A stretch of DNA of 35,953 nt from Gemmatimonadaceae bacterium. Lineage in GTDB: Bacteria; Gemmatimonadota; Gemmatimonadetes; Gemmatimonadales; Gemmatimonadaceae. Position numbers and translations under genes: made by a program. Where the stretch lies: positions 1 through 35,953 of the forward strand of contig JAIBBJ010000059.1 of NCBI GenBank assembly GCA_019694735.1. The letters run 5' to 3'. Below the pieces are notes generated by a model that was not told the DNA's origin, did not search any database, and saw only the letters and a list, made by a program, of their open reading frames with translations. Within the stretch, counting starts at the first letter, position 1. Every line of letters begins with the position of its first letter. This document shows, piece after piece, positions 22,297 through 32,553 of the stretch.

Positions 22297-24243
22297 GTGA
22301 CCCCCTCGTCGTTCCGCCGCGCCACCCTGCTGGTCGCCTGCGCTGCCGTGCCCGTTGCCGCCCAGGCGCGCCGCGACACGCTCACCCTCCCGCCCGAGGT
22401 GGTGACGGCCACCCGGCTTCCCGGCGTGCCCCGCACGCCCACCGCGACCGCCACGGTGCTCGACGGCGACGTCCTGCGGGCCGAGGGGATCACGCACCTC
22501 GCCGACGCGCTGCGCCGCGTCCCCGGCCTCAGCGTCGTGCGCTCGTCGTCCTTCGGTTCCCCGGTGTCGCTCTTCCTGCGGGGCGGCGAGTCCGACTACG
22601 TGCGGGTGCTCGTGGATGGCGTGCCCGTGAACGATCCGGGGGGCGCCGTGGACCTCGGTCGGATCACGCTCGATGATGTCGAGCGGATCGAGGTCGTGCG
22701 CGGCCCGTCGAGCGTCCTCTACGGGTCGGAGGCCGTGACGGGTGTCATCCAGCTCTTCACGCGCCGCGGCGGCGCTCCGCAGCAGCGGGCCGAGGTCGGG
22801 GGCGGCTCCTACGGGACCCGGCGCGCATCGCTCGGCGCCGACGGGCGGCTCGGCGGCGCGACCTGGACGCTGCAGGGCGACCATCACGCGTCGGACGGCA
22901 TCCTCGCCTACAACAACGCCTACCGGAACGACGGCCTCGCGGGCGCGCTCTCCTTCCGCCGCGGTGCGTCCGACCTGCGCGTGACCACGCGCTACAGCGG
23001 CTCCTCGTACCGGTATCCGACGGGGTCCGGCGGTGCACTCGAGGATCGGAACGCCGAGCGCGGCGAACATCGGCTCCTGCTCGGCGCGGAAGGCGGTCGT
23101 CGCTGGAACGATCGCTTCGAGGTGCGCGCGGCCTTCACCGCCAACACCTTCCATCCGCGGACGAGTGACGGGGCTGACGACGCCGGCGACACCCTCGGCT
23201 TCTACGGCTTCACCTCGACGGCGGTCGTCACGCGCCGGGTCGCGGACCTGCGGACCGTCCTGCGCACCGGCCGTGCGGCGCACCTGACCCTCGGCGTCGA
23301 GGCCGCGCGCGAGGTCGAGCACGCCAACTCCGTCTCGCTCTCCGAGTTCGGGCCGAGCGCCGATTCCTCGCGGAACGCGCGGGACACACGCGCGGCGTAC
23401 GCGCAGTTCCTCGGCGAGCACGGGCGCCTCGCGTGGTCGGCGGGCGCGCGGCTCGACGACAACAGTGCCTTCGGTACCTTCCGGACGGTGCGGCTCGGCG
23501 CGGCGTGGCGGCTGGCCCCGGCACTGCGCGCCCGCGCGTCCGTCGGCAACGCGTTCAAGGCGCCGAGCTTCTACGAGAACTTCGCGACCGGATTCGTCAT
23601 CGGGAACGCGGCGCTCCGGCCGGAGCGCTCACGGGCGACCGAACTCGGCGTGGAGGGGCTCCTCGCCGGACGCGCGCTCGTGCGCGTCACCGGCTTCACG
23701 CAGCGCTTCCGCGACCTGATCCAGTACACGTTCGTCACGCCGGCGCCGGGTGACCCGAACTACTACAATGTCGCCGAGGCGAACGCGGGCGGGGTCGAGG
23801 TGGAGGCGGAGCTCCCCGACCTCGCCGGCGTGGATGCGATCATCGGCTACACCTGGACCGACACCCGCGTCGTCGACGCCGGGTTCGACACCGACGACAA
23901 CGCGACCTTCGTGGCCGGCAACCGGCTGCTGCGGCGGCCGGAGCACGTCGCCTCATTGCGCCTCGCGCGGACGCTCGGCCGCGCGGGCCGGGTGAGCGCG
24001 GTGGTGATGCGGGTGGGGGAGCGTGAGGACCGGGACTACGGCGTCTTCCCGGCCGGCGTGGTGCGGCTCCCGGCGTACGCGACGATCGACCTTGCCGCCG
24101 AGCTGGCCTTGCCGGGACGCTGGTGGCCCGGGGCGCAGCTGCAGCTTCGCGCCGACAACGTCGCGGATGCGCGCCTCGAGCAGATCGCCGGTTTCCGCGC
24201 CCCGGGGCGCACGCTCTACGCGGGGCTTAAGTTGTCGAGGTGA
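22297..24243 (+). CDS. btuB: TonB-dependent outer-membrane receptor, probably for cobalamin
   Basis: This 648-residue protein has a signal peptide ending Val-Ala-Ala-Gln-Ala and a TonB-box-like Asp-Thr-Leu-Thr-Leu at the mature start. The plug domain carries Thr-Ala-Thr-Arg-Leu, Leu-Ala-Asp-Ala-Leu-Arg-Arg-Val-Pro-Gly and Glu-Val-Val-Arg-Gly-Pro-Ser-Ser-Val-Leu-Tyr-Gly. The barrel includes Asn-Ala-Phe-Lys-Ala-Pro-Ser-Phe, and the end is Thr-Leu-Tyr-Ala-Gly-Leu-Lys-Leu. Length and plug fit BtuB, and its place behind a B12 riboswitch with btuFCD supports the substrate. The start is a GTG with no clear ribosome binding site. It overlaps recO by GTGA. Confidence 0.88.
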   Translation: MTPSSFRRATLLVACAAVPVAAQARRDTLTLPPEVVTATRLPGVPRTPTATATVLDGDVLRAEGITHLADALRRVPGLSVVRSSSFGSPVSLFLRGGESDYVRVLVDGVPVNDPGGAVDLGRITLDDVERIEVVRGPSSVLYGSEAVTGVIQLFTRRGGAPQQRAEVGGGSYGTRRASLGADGRLGGATWTLQGDHHASDGILAYNNAYRNDGLAGALSFRRGASDLRVTTRYSGSSYRYPTGSGGALEDRNAERGEHRLLLGAEGGRRWNDRFEVRAAFTANTFHPRTSDGADDAGDTLGFYGFTSTAVVTRRVADLRTVLRTGRAAHLTLGVEAAREVEHANSVSLSEFGPSADSSRNARDTRAAYAQFLGEHGRLAWSAGARLDDNSAFGTFRTVRLGAAWRLAPALRARASVGNAFKAPSFYENFATGFVIGNAALRPERSRATELGVEGLLAGRALVRVTGFTQRFRDLIQYTFVTPAPGDPNYYNVAEANAGGVEVEAELPDLAGVDAIIGYTWTDTRVVDAGFDTDDNATFVAGNRLLRRPEHVASLRLARTLGRAGRVSAVVMRVGEREDRDYGVFPAGVVRLPAYATIDLAAELALPGRWWPGAQLQLRADNVADARLEQIAGFRAPGRTLYAGLKLSR

Positions 24244-24986
24244 TCCAGACCGAGGCGATCGTCCTCCACGGCTTCGACTATCGCGAGACCTCGCGGATCG
24301 TGCGGCTCGCGACGCGCGGCGCCGGCGTGGTGAGTGCGATCGCCCGCGGGGCCAAGCGGCCCAAGAGCCGCTTCGGGACCGGCCTCGACCTGTTCACGAG
24401 TGGGGTGGCGCATCTCGTGCTCCACCCCACGCGCGACCTCCATACCCTGAGCGCGTTCGATGCGACGCGCGCGCGGCCGATGCTCGCGGGAACGATGGCG
24501 CGCTTCACCGCCGCCGCGGCGCTCGGGGAGCTCTGTCTCCGATTCGCCAATGAGGATGCGCACGGTGCCATCCACGACGTCCTCGGCGAGGCCCTCGACG
24601 GGATCGGCGGCGCGCCGGACGCCGAGGTGCCGGAGCGCACGGTCGCCGCGGCCTGGCGGCTCGTCGGCGAACTCGGGTTCTCGCCGTCGCTCGAGGAGTG
24701 CGCGGCCTGCCGTCGCGCACTCGACGCCGCCGAGCTGGTGCGATTCGGCCACCGCGCGGGCGGGGCGCTCTGCCGGCCCTGCGCGGCGCTCGTGCCGGGC
24801 GCCCGCCCCCTCCCGCCCGAGGCACGCGCCACGTTGGCGGCGTGGGCACGCGGCGAGCGGGCAGCGCTCGACGATGGTCGCACGATCCGGGCACATCAGC
24901 GCCTGCTGCGCGAGTTCGTCGAGGAGCACCTCGCCGACGGCCGCGCGCTCCGGGCCTGGGCGGCCTGGGAGCGGGGCCAGCCGTGA
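24240..24986 (+). CDS. recO: DNA repair protein RecO
   Basis: RecO (248 residues) helps load RecA onto SSB-coated single strands in the RecFOR pathway. The N-terminal OB-fold domain opens with [14 protein letters not shown] and includes Gly-Ala-Lys-Arg-Pro-Lys-Ser-Arg. A zinc finger of the Cys4 type is made by Cys154, Cys157, Cys178 and Cys181. The GTG overlaps the btuB stop (GTGA) and the stop overlaps selB (GTGA), so it is co-transcribed with the B12 genes despite no functional link. Confidence 0.93.
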   Translation: MIQTEAIVLHGFDYRETSRIVRLATRGAGVVSAIARGAKRPKSRFGTGLDLFTSGVAHLVLHPTRDLHTLSAFDATRARPMLAGTMARFTAAAALGELCLRFANEDAHGAIHDVLGEALDGIGGAPDAEVPERTVAAAWRLVGELGFSPSLEECAACRRALDAAELVRFGHRAGGALCRPCAALVPGARPLPPEARATLAAWARGERAALDDGRTIRAHQRLLREFVEEHLADGRALRAWAAWERGQP

Positions 24987-26854
24987 TCCTCGGCACGGCC
25001 GGCCACATCGACCACGGCAAGACCGCGCTGGTCCGTGCGCTGACCGGGGTGGACACCGACCGTCTGCCCGAGGAGCGGCGGCGCGGCATCACCATCGCCC
25101 TCGGATTCGCGCCGCTCACGCTCGACGGCATCGGCACCGTCGGCGTCGTGGATGTGCCCGGGCATGAGGCGTTCGTCCGGACGATGCTCGCGGGGGCGAC
25201 GGGCGTTGACCTGGCGCTCCTCGTCATCGCGGCCGACGCGGGCGTGATGCCGCAGACGCGGGAGCATCTCGCGATCCTCACGCTGCTCGGCGTGAGCGGT
25301 GGCGTGGTCGCACTCTCCAAGAGCGATCTCGTGGACGCCGACCTCTGTGCGCTGGCCGTCGAGGAGGTGCGCGCCGTGCTGGCGGGCACCGCGCTCGCGG
25401 GCGCCGCGATCGTGCCGTGCTCGGCGACGACCGGCGCCGGGCTCGACGCGCTGCGCGTGGCCCTCCGCGACGCGGCTGGCCGGGTCCCGGCGCGGCCGAC
25501 CGACGAGCCGTTCCGTCTGCCGGTGGACCGGGTGTTCTCGGTGGCGGGAGCCGGCACGGTCGTGACCGGGACCAGCTGGAGCGGCAGTCTCGCCCGCGAG
25601 GACACGGTCCGGCTGCTGCCGGGCGTCCGCACCGCGCGAGTGCGCGGCCTCGAATCGCACGGCGTACCGACGGATCGAGTCGGGCCGGGCGCACGGACCG
25701 CGATCGCGCTGGTCGGCGTCACGCGGGACGAGGTGGCCCCCGGCACGATGGTGGTGCGCGCCGAGGACCCGTGGTGGCCGAGCCTGGTGCTGCGGGCGGA
25801 CGTCACGCTGCTGCCGAACGCCGGGCCGGTCGGGGCGCGCCGATGGGTGCGGCTCCATCTCGGCACCGCGGAGGTCGGGGCGCGGGTGATCGGCGCGGGG
25901 GGGACCCCGCCGACGGCCGCGGTCGAGGGCGCGGCTCCCCGGCCGGTGCGCCTCATGCTCGATGCGCCGGTGGCGGCCCGCGGCGGCGACCGCTTCGTGC
26001 TCCGTACCGGCGGAACCGAAGGCACGATCGGCGGGGGCATCATCACGGACTCGCTGCCGCCCACGCCGCGGGCCAAGCCATGGCCCTCCGGAGCGGCGAG
26101 CGCAGCCGAGCGTCTCGGATGGATGCTCGACGAGGTCGGCGCGGCAGGACTGGAGATCGGTCCGCTCGGCACACGGCTTGGCCTCCGCCCCGCGGCGGTG
26201 GACCGCCTGCTCAAGGACCTTGAGAAGGTGGTCCGCGTGGGAGACCGGCTCGTGCGGCTCGAGGTACTGCAGGTGATGCGGGAGCGCCTGGTGGCCCTGG
26301 TCGATCGGGGGCACGCCGAGCAGCCCTTGGCGCCGGGCGTCGACCGGCAGGCGGTGCGCGCCGCGCTCACGTCGCATCACGCGCTCGCGGACGAGGTCAT
26401 CCGCCGGGCGGAGCGCGCGGGACTCATCGCCGTCGAGGGGGCCCACCTGAAGCGCGCGGGCTTCGTCGCCGGCGCGTCCGCGAGTGCGGGCGATGCGCGC
26501 GCGCGAGTGCTCGAACGCTTGCGCTCGGCCGGGGTCGAGCCGCCCAGTCTTGCCGAGCTCACCGTGGAGTTGGGTCCGGAGGTGCCGGCGCTCCTCAAGC
26601 TCGCCGAGCGGGAGGGGCAGGTCGTGATGGTGGCCCTCGACCGGCCCTTTGCGCGGGAGGCCGTGGTCGAGTTGCTGCGGCGGCTGCGGGGGCACGTGGT
26701 GGGCGGACGCCGCTACACGCCCTCCGAGCTGCGCGAGGCGCTGGGGATCACGCGCAAGTGGCTCATCCCCTTCCTGGAGTGGTGCGACCGGCGCCGCCTC
26801 TCGCTCCGGCGGGACGACGGCCGCACCTTTGGGGAGATCCCCGACGCGCCGTGA
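24983..26854 (+). CDS. selB: Selenocysteine-specific elongation factor SelB
   Basis: SelB (623 residues) brings Sec-tRNA to UGA codons marked by a SECIS hairpin. The GTPase domain has G1 Gly7-His-Ile-Asp-His-Gly-Lys-Thr14, switch II Asp-Val-Pro-Gly-His-Glu and Ser-Lys-Ser-Asp in place of Asn-Lys-x-Asp. Two beta-barrel domains follow. The C-terminal third is a run of winged helices, ending with [15 protein letters not shown] and Trp-Cys-Asp-Arg; this region binds SECIS RNA in the family. No selA, selD, tRNA-Sec or selenoprotein gene is in the window. Coupled to recO by GTGA. Confidence 0.93.
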   Translation: MILGTAGHIDHGKTALVRALTGVDTDRLPEERRRGITIALGFAPLTLDGIGTVGVVDVPGHEAFVRTMLAGATGVDLALLVIAADAGVMPQTREHLAILTLLGVSGGVVALSKSDLVDADLCALAVEEVRAVLAGTALAGAAIVPCSATTGAGLDALRVALRDAAGRVPARPTDEPFRLPVDRVFSVAGAGTVVTGTSWSGSLAREDTVRLLPGVRTARVRGLESHGVPTDRVGPGARTAIALVGVTRDEVAPGTMVVRAEDPWWPSLVLRADVTLLPNAGPVGARRWVRLHLGTAEVGARVIGAGGTPPTAAVEGAAPRPVRLMLDAPVAARGGDRFVLRTGGTEGTIGGGIITDSLPPTPRAKPWPSGAASAAERLGWMLDEVGAAGLEIGPLGTRLGLRPAAVDRLLKDLEKVVRVGDRLVRLEVLQVMRERLVALVDRGHAEQPLAPGVDRQAVRAALTSHHALADEVIRRAERAGLIAVEGAHLKRAGFVAGASASAGDARARVLERLRSAGVEPPSLAELTVELGPEVPALLKLAEREGQVVMVALDRPFAREAVVELLRRLRGHVVGGRRYTPSELREALGITRKWLIPFLEWCDRRRLSLRRDDGRTFGEIPDAP

Positions 26855-27013
26855 CGGTGCGACGAATCGGCGGACGCCCGGCCAACTCCGGTGGTCGCTC
26901 CGCCGAAACGGCGGGCTCGGCGCGGCGTACGGCTTGCACCTGCAGGACCAGTGGACGGCCCGCCCTGTGGCCGCGCGGCGCTGCCGCATCCGACCCCTTG
27001 CCCCACACTCCGC
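26855..27013 (+). other. selB-clpB intergenic region
   Basis: These 159 bases hold no gene I can support. A small stem CCGCCG-AAA-CGGCGG lies at 26900-26914, without a T-run. I see no convincing sigma32-type heat-shock promoter and no CIRCE repeat (the TTAGCACTC dyad). The clpB promoter must be here or further upstream, but I cannot point to it. Confidence 0.4.
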
Positions 27014-29592
27014 ATGCTGAGCCCTGACCGCCTGACCGTGAAGTCCCAGGAGGCCCTGACCGATGCGATCGGCCGCGCTCGGCGGAACGGCAATCCGCTG
27101 GTGCACGACACCCACCTGCTCCTCGCGCTCCTCGCGCAGGAGGAGGGGATCGTGCAGCCGATCCTCCAGAAGCTCGGGGTGGCCATCCCGCCGCTCCGCG
27201 AGGCGCTGGAGCGCGAGATCGACCGCTACCCCCGGCAGTCCGACGCCCAACCCACGCTCGCCCGCGAGCTCAGTGCGGTGCTCGACGCGGCGGAGCGCGA
27301 GGCGAAGGGGCTCGGCGACGAGTACGTGAGCACCGAGCACCTGCTGCTCGCGCTCACCGAGGTGAAGGGCGCCGAGACGGCGGCCCTGCTCAAGACGCAG
27401 CGGGTGACGCGGAAGGGCCTGCTGGAGGCGCTCGAGGCCGTGCGCGGGGCCCACCGCGTCACCGACCAGACGCCGGAGAACCAGTATCAGGCGCTGCAGA
27501 AGTTCACCCGTGACCTCACCGAGGATGCCCGCAAGGGGAAGCTCGATCCGGTGATCGGCCGGGACGAGGAGATCCGGCGCGTGGTGCAGGTGCTCTCGCG
27601 GCGCACCAAGAACAACCCGGTGTTGATCGGCGAGCCCGGCGTCGGCAAGACGGCGATCGCCGAGGGGCTCGCCCAGCGCATCGTGAACGGCGACGTGCCG
27701 GAGTCGCTGCGCAACAAGCGGCTCGTGTCGCTGGACCTCGGTGCGCTCATCGCCGGCGCGAAGTTCCGTGGCGAGTTCGAGGAGCGGCTCAAGGCGGTGC
27801 TCAAGGAGATCACCGCGAGCGAGGGGCAGTTCGTCGTCTTCATCGACGAGCTGCACACGCTGGTCGGGGCGGGGAAGGCCGAGGGCTCGATGGACGCCGG
27901 CAACATGCTGAAGCCGATGCTCGCGCGCGGCGAGCTGCGGGTCGTCGGCGCGACGACGCTCGACGAGTACCGCAAGCATGTCGAGAAGGACCCGGCGCTC
28001 GAGCGCCGCTTCCAGCCGGTGCATGTCGGCGAGCCGACCGTCGAGAGCACGATCGCGATCCTGCGCGGCCTCAAGGAGCGCTACGAGTCGCATCACGGCG
28101 TGCGCATCACCGACGGCGCGGTCGTCGCCGCGGCGACGCTCTCCAACCGCTACATCGGCGACCGCTTCCTGCCCGACAAGGCCATCGACCTGATGGACGA
28201 GGCGGCCTCGCGGCTCCGCATCGAGATCGACTCGCTGCCGCAGGAGATCGACGAGGTCGAGCGGCGCATCGTGCAGCTCGAGATCGAACGGCAGGCGCTG
28301 GCCAAGGAGAAGGACGCGGCGACGGTCGAGCGGCGGACGGCCATCGAGCAGGAGCTCGCGCAGTTGCGCGAGCGCTCGGCCGGGATGAAGGCCCAGTGGC
28401 AGAACGAGAAGGACGCCCTCGGTGGCGTCGGGCGGCTCAAGCAGCAGATCGAGGAGGCCCGCATCGAGGTCGAGCGGGCGACCCGCTCGGGGGACCTCGG
28501 AACGGCGGCGGAGATCCAGTACGGCCGGATCCCGAAGCTCGAGGGCGAGATGCGCGCGCTGGAGGAGCGGCTGAGCGCGCAGAAGGCCGGCGGTGCCGTC
28601 TTCCTGAAGGAGGAGGTCACCGCGGACGACATCGCCGAGATCGTCGCGCGCTGGACGGGCATCCCCGTCTCGCGGATGATGGAGAGCGAACGGGAGCGCC
28701 TCGCGAAGCTGGACCAGGAGCTCGCGCGCCGCGTCATCGGACAGCGCGAGGCGGTCGAGGCCGTCGCGAACGCCGTGCGCCGGTCCCGCGCCGGCCTGCA
28801 GGACCCCGACCGGCCGATCGGATCGTTCATCTTCCTCGGGCCGACCGGCGTGGGCAAGACCGAGACCGCGCGCGCCCTCGCCGAGTTCCTGTTCGACGAC
28901 GAGCAGGCGATGGTGCGGATCGACATGTCGGAGTACATGGAGAAGCACGCGGTCGCACGCCTGATCGGTGCACCGCCGGGCTACGTCGGCTTCGAGGAGG
29001 GGGGCCAGCTCACCGAGGCGATCCGCCGCCGGCCGTACGCGGTCGTGCTGTTCGACGAGATCGAGAAGGCGCATCCCGACGTCTTCAACATCCTCCTGCA
29101 GATCCTCGACGACGGCCGCCTGACCGACGCGCAGGGCCGCACCGTGGACTTCCGGAACACGGTCATCATCATGACCTCGAACATCGGCTCCACCTGGATC
29201 CTCGAGCAGGGGACCCGCGAGTGGCCGATGGTCGAGACGCAGGTGACCTCCGCCCTGCGGCAGCATTTCCGCCCCGAGTTCCTCAATCGTGTCGACGACA
29301 TCGTCATCTTCCGGCCGCTCGGCGAGGAGGAGATCGGCCACATCGTCGAACTGCAGCTCACGCGACTGGACCGCCTGCTGGCCGACCGCAAGATGACGCT
29401 CGCCCTCAGCGACGACGCCAAGGCGCTCATCGCCGCCGAGGGGTACGAGCCGGCCTTCGGCGCGCGGCCGCTCAAGCGCGCCATCCAGCGCCTGCTGCAG
29501 AACCCGCTGGCGCTGGCGATCCTCGAAGGCCGGTTCAAGGACGGCGACCACATCCTCGCGAAGGTCGCCGACGACCGGATCGTGTTCGGGAC

Positions 29593-29596
<4 letters not shown>
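27014..29596 (+). CDS. clpB: ATP-dependent disaggregase ClpB
   Basis: ClpB (860 residues) pulls proteins out of aggregates together with DnaK. The domains in order are two N-terminal Clp repeats (residues about 1-145), AAA+ domain 1 with Walker A Gly-Glu-Pro-Gly-Val-Gly-Lys-Thr at 206-213, the long coiled-coil middle domain (about 410-530) that separates ClpB from ClpA/ClpC, and AAA+ domain 2 with Walker A Gly-Pro-Thr-Gly-Val-Gly-Lys-Thr at 609-616. Pore-loop Gly-Tyr-Val-Gly is present in the second ring. The ATG has no Shine-Dalgarno sequence. The stop overlaps the next gene as GTGA. Confidence 0.97.
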
Positions 29597-30953
<1,357 letters not shown>

Positions 30954-30963
30954 GACGACGATG

Positions 30964-31012
30964 GCGTCGCCGCCGCGGCGCCCTCAGGGGGTGCAGCGGG
31001 CGGCGGCGACGC
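30964..31012. terminator. Inverted repeat between convergent genes, possible bidirectional terminator
   Basis: GCGTCGCCGCCG (30964-30975) and CGGCGGCGACGC (31001-31012) are perfect 12-base inverted arms. The stop codon of the minus-strand gene (30984-30986) lies in the loop. No T-run follows on either side, so an intrinsic terminator is not proven. Confidence 0.3.
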
Positions 31013-31793
31013 GGGCCCGAACGTCCGCGGCCGAGGTGCTGCGCTCCGCGGGGCGCGGCGCGCGGAAGACGATGACGTACGCTCCGTCCGCCATCACCTC
31101 CCGCCGGATGCGGCGGTAGCCGAGCGCCTCGACTTCGCAGAGGAGCAGGCGCGGCGGGGTCCCGTGCCGGTCGGTCGGCGCGTCGACGTCGAGGATCGCG
31201 AGGCGGCCCTCCGCGCGGAATGCCGGCGCGAGCCGGTGGAGCAGCGCGAATGGCGAGGTGATCTCGTGATACATGTGGATCATGAGCGCCACGTCGATGC
31301 TGCCCGGCGGGAGGCGCGGGTCGTCCGCGGCACCCGCGATCACGTCGACGTTCGTCCAGCCGGCCCCTTCGGCGCGTGCCCGGAGCAGCGCGAGATAGCG
31401 CGGCTCGAGGTCCTCCGCGAGCACGCGGCCTTCCGCGCCGACGCGCTCGGCGAGCCGCGCGACGTAGTAGCCGTCGCCCGCGCCGATGTCCGCCACGCGC
31501 GTGCCGCGTCGGATGCCGAGGAGGTCCATCACGCGCGCCGCCTCCCCGTAGCCGTCGCGCCGGTCCTCCGCGATCCAGCGCGGGGCGACGATGGCGGACA
31601 CGGGGCGGCGGGGGAGCGGGAACAGGGAATCCGCGTCCGGGCGGGCCGCCAGCCGAGCGCCCGCTTCGGTGGCGGGGCCAGTGGCAGCGGCCGGCGCGCC
31701 GCTGGGACCCGCGGTGGCGGACTGGGCCGGGGCGGTCGCGGCGGAGGCAAGGGCCAGCGCGCTGATGGCGAGGAAAGCGTGGTGGGGGCGCAC
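30984..31793 (-). CDS. Secreted class I SAM-dependent methyltransferase
   Basis: This 269-residue protein has a signal peptide (hydrophobic core around residues 7-20, likely cleavage near Ala-Pro-Ala-Gln-Ser). A disordered Ala/Gly/Pro linker follows, then a Rossmann methyltransferase domain. Motif I Val-Ala-Asp-Ile-Gly-Ala-Gly-Asp-Gly-Tyr is at 100-109, with Ala-Glu-Asp-Leu-Glu-Pro as the acidic end of strand 2 and Asp-Val-Ala-Leu-Met-Ile-His-Met-Tyr-His-Glu as motif IV. The upstream helix Gly-Tyr-Gly-Glu-Ala-Ala-Arg-Val-Met-Asp is typical of the exported methyltransferase group. Why a SAM enzyme should be exported is not clear. It is the only minus-strand gene here. The ATG gives the signal peptide its proper positively charged start. 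Confidence 0.8.
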   Translation of the reverse strand: MRPHHAFLAISALALASAATAPAQSATAGPSGAPAAATGPATEAGARLAARPDADSLFPLPRRPVSAIVAPRWIAEDRRDGYGEAARVMDLLGIRRGTRVADIGAGDGYYVARLAERVGAEGRVLAEDLEPRYLALLRARAEGAGWTNVDVIAGAADDPRLPPGSIDVALMIHMYHEITSPFALLHRLAPAFRAEGRLAILDVDAPTDRHGTPPRLLLCEVEALGYRRIRREVMADGAYVIVFRAPRPAERSTSAADVRARVAAARCTP

Positions 31794-31882
31794 GCGGGAC
31801 GAGCGCCTGGATGCCTTCGTCGGTTCCCAATCACAACCGATGCTATGTGCCGCTCGGACCGGAGGATACGTTGGCCCGGCGG

Positions 31883-31912
31883 TTGACCCTCTCCGCCCGC
31901 CCCGCTTAGATT
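31883..31912 (+). promoter_or_regulatory. Promoter of the tRNA-Ser pair
   Basis: TTGACC at 31883-31888 and TTAGAT at 31906-31911 are separated by 17 bases (or TAGATT at 31907-31912 by 18). The predicted start is about 8 bases before the tRNA. This is the clearest promoter in the window. Confidence 0.6.
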
Positions 31913-31925
31913 CCGGCCTCCGTCA

Positions 31926-32012
31926 GGACAGGTGGCCGAGTGGCTGAAGGCACCGGTCTCGAAAACCGGCATACCGGCAACGGTATCGTGAGTTCGAATC
32001 TCACCCTGTCCG
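31926..32012 (+). tRNA. tRNA-Ser (anticodon CGA)
   Basis: The acceptor stem is GGACAGG/CCTGTCC with discriminator G. The anticodon stem CCGGT/ACCGG holds the loop CTCGAAA, so the anticodon is CGA and reads UCG. The long variable arm (ATACCG-GCAA-CGGTAT) and the G discriminator are class II serine features. The T arm is GTGAG-TTCGAAT-CTCAC. CCA is not encoded. Confidence 0.95.
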
Positions 32013-32021
32013 TGCAGGTCC

Positions 32022-32054
32022 CGACGCGCTGGCTCCGCCGGCGCGTCGTCGTTT
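32022..32054 (+). terminator. Hairpin after tRNA-Ser(CGA), possible terminator
   Basis: An 11-base-pair stem (32022-32032 with 32038-32048, one T-G pair) closes a five-base loop and is followed by TCGTTT. It could end the first tRNA transcript, or be a processing structure if both tRNAs are read together, because I see no separate promoter for the second tRNA. Confidence 0.5.
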
Positions 32055-32084
32055 GCGGGGGCCTTGTCGGGCCCCGAGGTCCCA

Positions 32085-32172
32085 GGACGGATGGCCGAGT
32101 GGTTTAAGGCGCACGCCTGGAAAGTGTGTGTACGTTAACAGCGTACCGTGGGTTCGAATCCCACTCCGTCCG
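32085..32172 (+). tRNA. tRNA-Ser (anticodon GGA)
   Basis: The acceptor stem is GGACGGA/TCCGTCC with discriminator G. The anticodon loop CTGGAAA gives GGA, which reads UCC and UCU. The variable arm is GTACG-TTAACAG-CGTAC and the T arm GTGGG-TTCGAAT-CCCAC. CCA is not encoded. It is not tRNA-Sec: the anticodon is not TCA. Confidence 0.95.
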
Positions 32173-32184
32173 TGCAGGTGGCAG

Positions 32185-32220
32185 CGGCGGTCGCCCGAGC
32201 GGGCGACCGCCGTTCGCGTT
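32185..32220 (+). terminator. Strong hairpin after tRNA-Ser(GGA)
   Basis: A perfect 12-base-pair stem, CGGCGGTCGCCC (32185-32196) with GGGCGACCGCCG (32201-32212), closes a GAGC loop and is followed by TTCGCGTT. Likely terminator of the tRNA unit despite the weak T-run. Confidence 0.65.
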
Positions 32221-32343
32221 GCGGGGGCGGGGCCGCCGGGGCGTGACCGGACCGTGACGACCCGGTCGCCTCATTGCCGTCTGCGGTGGCAAACCTTCCC
32301 GCGTGCCACGGTGTCAGAACGAGTGAGCCCGCCGGAGCCCCCG

Positions 32344-32514
32344 ATGCCCCCAGAGATGAAGCCCGCCGCCCCCCCGCAACTTCCCGTCGTGGACGAGCAT
32401 GGCCGAGTGATCGGCGTGATCACACGCCCCGTCGAGGCCGAGGTGCTGGGCCCGGGCCGCGAGAAGGTCTACCTCCAGCGCCGACCGGCGCTCCGGAGCT
32501 CGCAGGCGGCCTGA
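32344..32514 (+). CDS. Small protein with a CBS-like motif
   Basis: From the ATG at 32344 the product has 56 residues. In-frame GTGs at 32311 and 32323 are other starts, but the ATG has GGAG six bases upstream. After a Pro-rich start comes Val-Val-Asp-Glu-His-Gly-Arg-Val-Ile-Gly-Val-Ile-Thr-Arg-Pro, which closely resembles the strand-turn-strand core of a CBS domain; one copy is too short for a whole CBS pair. The end is basic. Codon third positions are mostly G or C, which supports a real gene. Function unknown. It sits between the tRNA terminator and pyrR. Confidence 0.6.
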   Translation: MPPEMKPAAPPQLPVVDEHGRVIGVITRPVEAEVLGPGREKVYLQRRPALRSSQAA

Positions 32515-32537
32515 CCGGTCGGGCGTCGCGCCGCCCC

Positions 32538-32544
32538 TTATATT
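32538..32544 (+). promoter_or_regulatory. Candidate -10 element of the pyr operon
   Basis: TTATATT stands out as AT-rich in this GC-rich DNA and ends 9 bases before the pyrR ATG at 32554. A transcript starting the usual 6-8 bases downstream would have almost no leader. I find no good -35 at 16-18 bases upstream. Confidence 0.4.
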
Positions 32545-32553
32545 TCGGGCGCA

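Noticed and set aside
26855-27013. Heat-shock (sigma32 or CIRCE) control of clpB
   Set aside because: No convincing -35/-10 pair of the heat-shock type and no TTAGCACTC inverted repeat.
32085-32172. tRNA-Sec, suggested by nearby selB and a long variable arm
   Set aside because: The anticodon is GGA and the acceptor stem has seven pairs, so it is a normal serine tRNA.
32274-32292. TTGCC-N9-GGCAA dyad before the small protein as an operator
   Set aside because: Five-base arms are too short to support a site without comparison to other genomes.
32515-32553. PyrR attenuator upstream of pyrR
   Set aside because: Too little sequence between the small-protein gene and the start, and no hairpin pair with a T-run.
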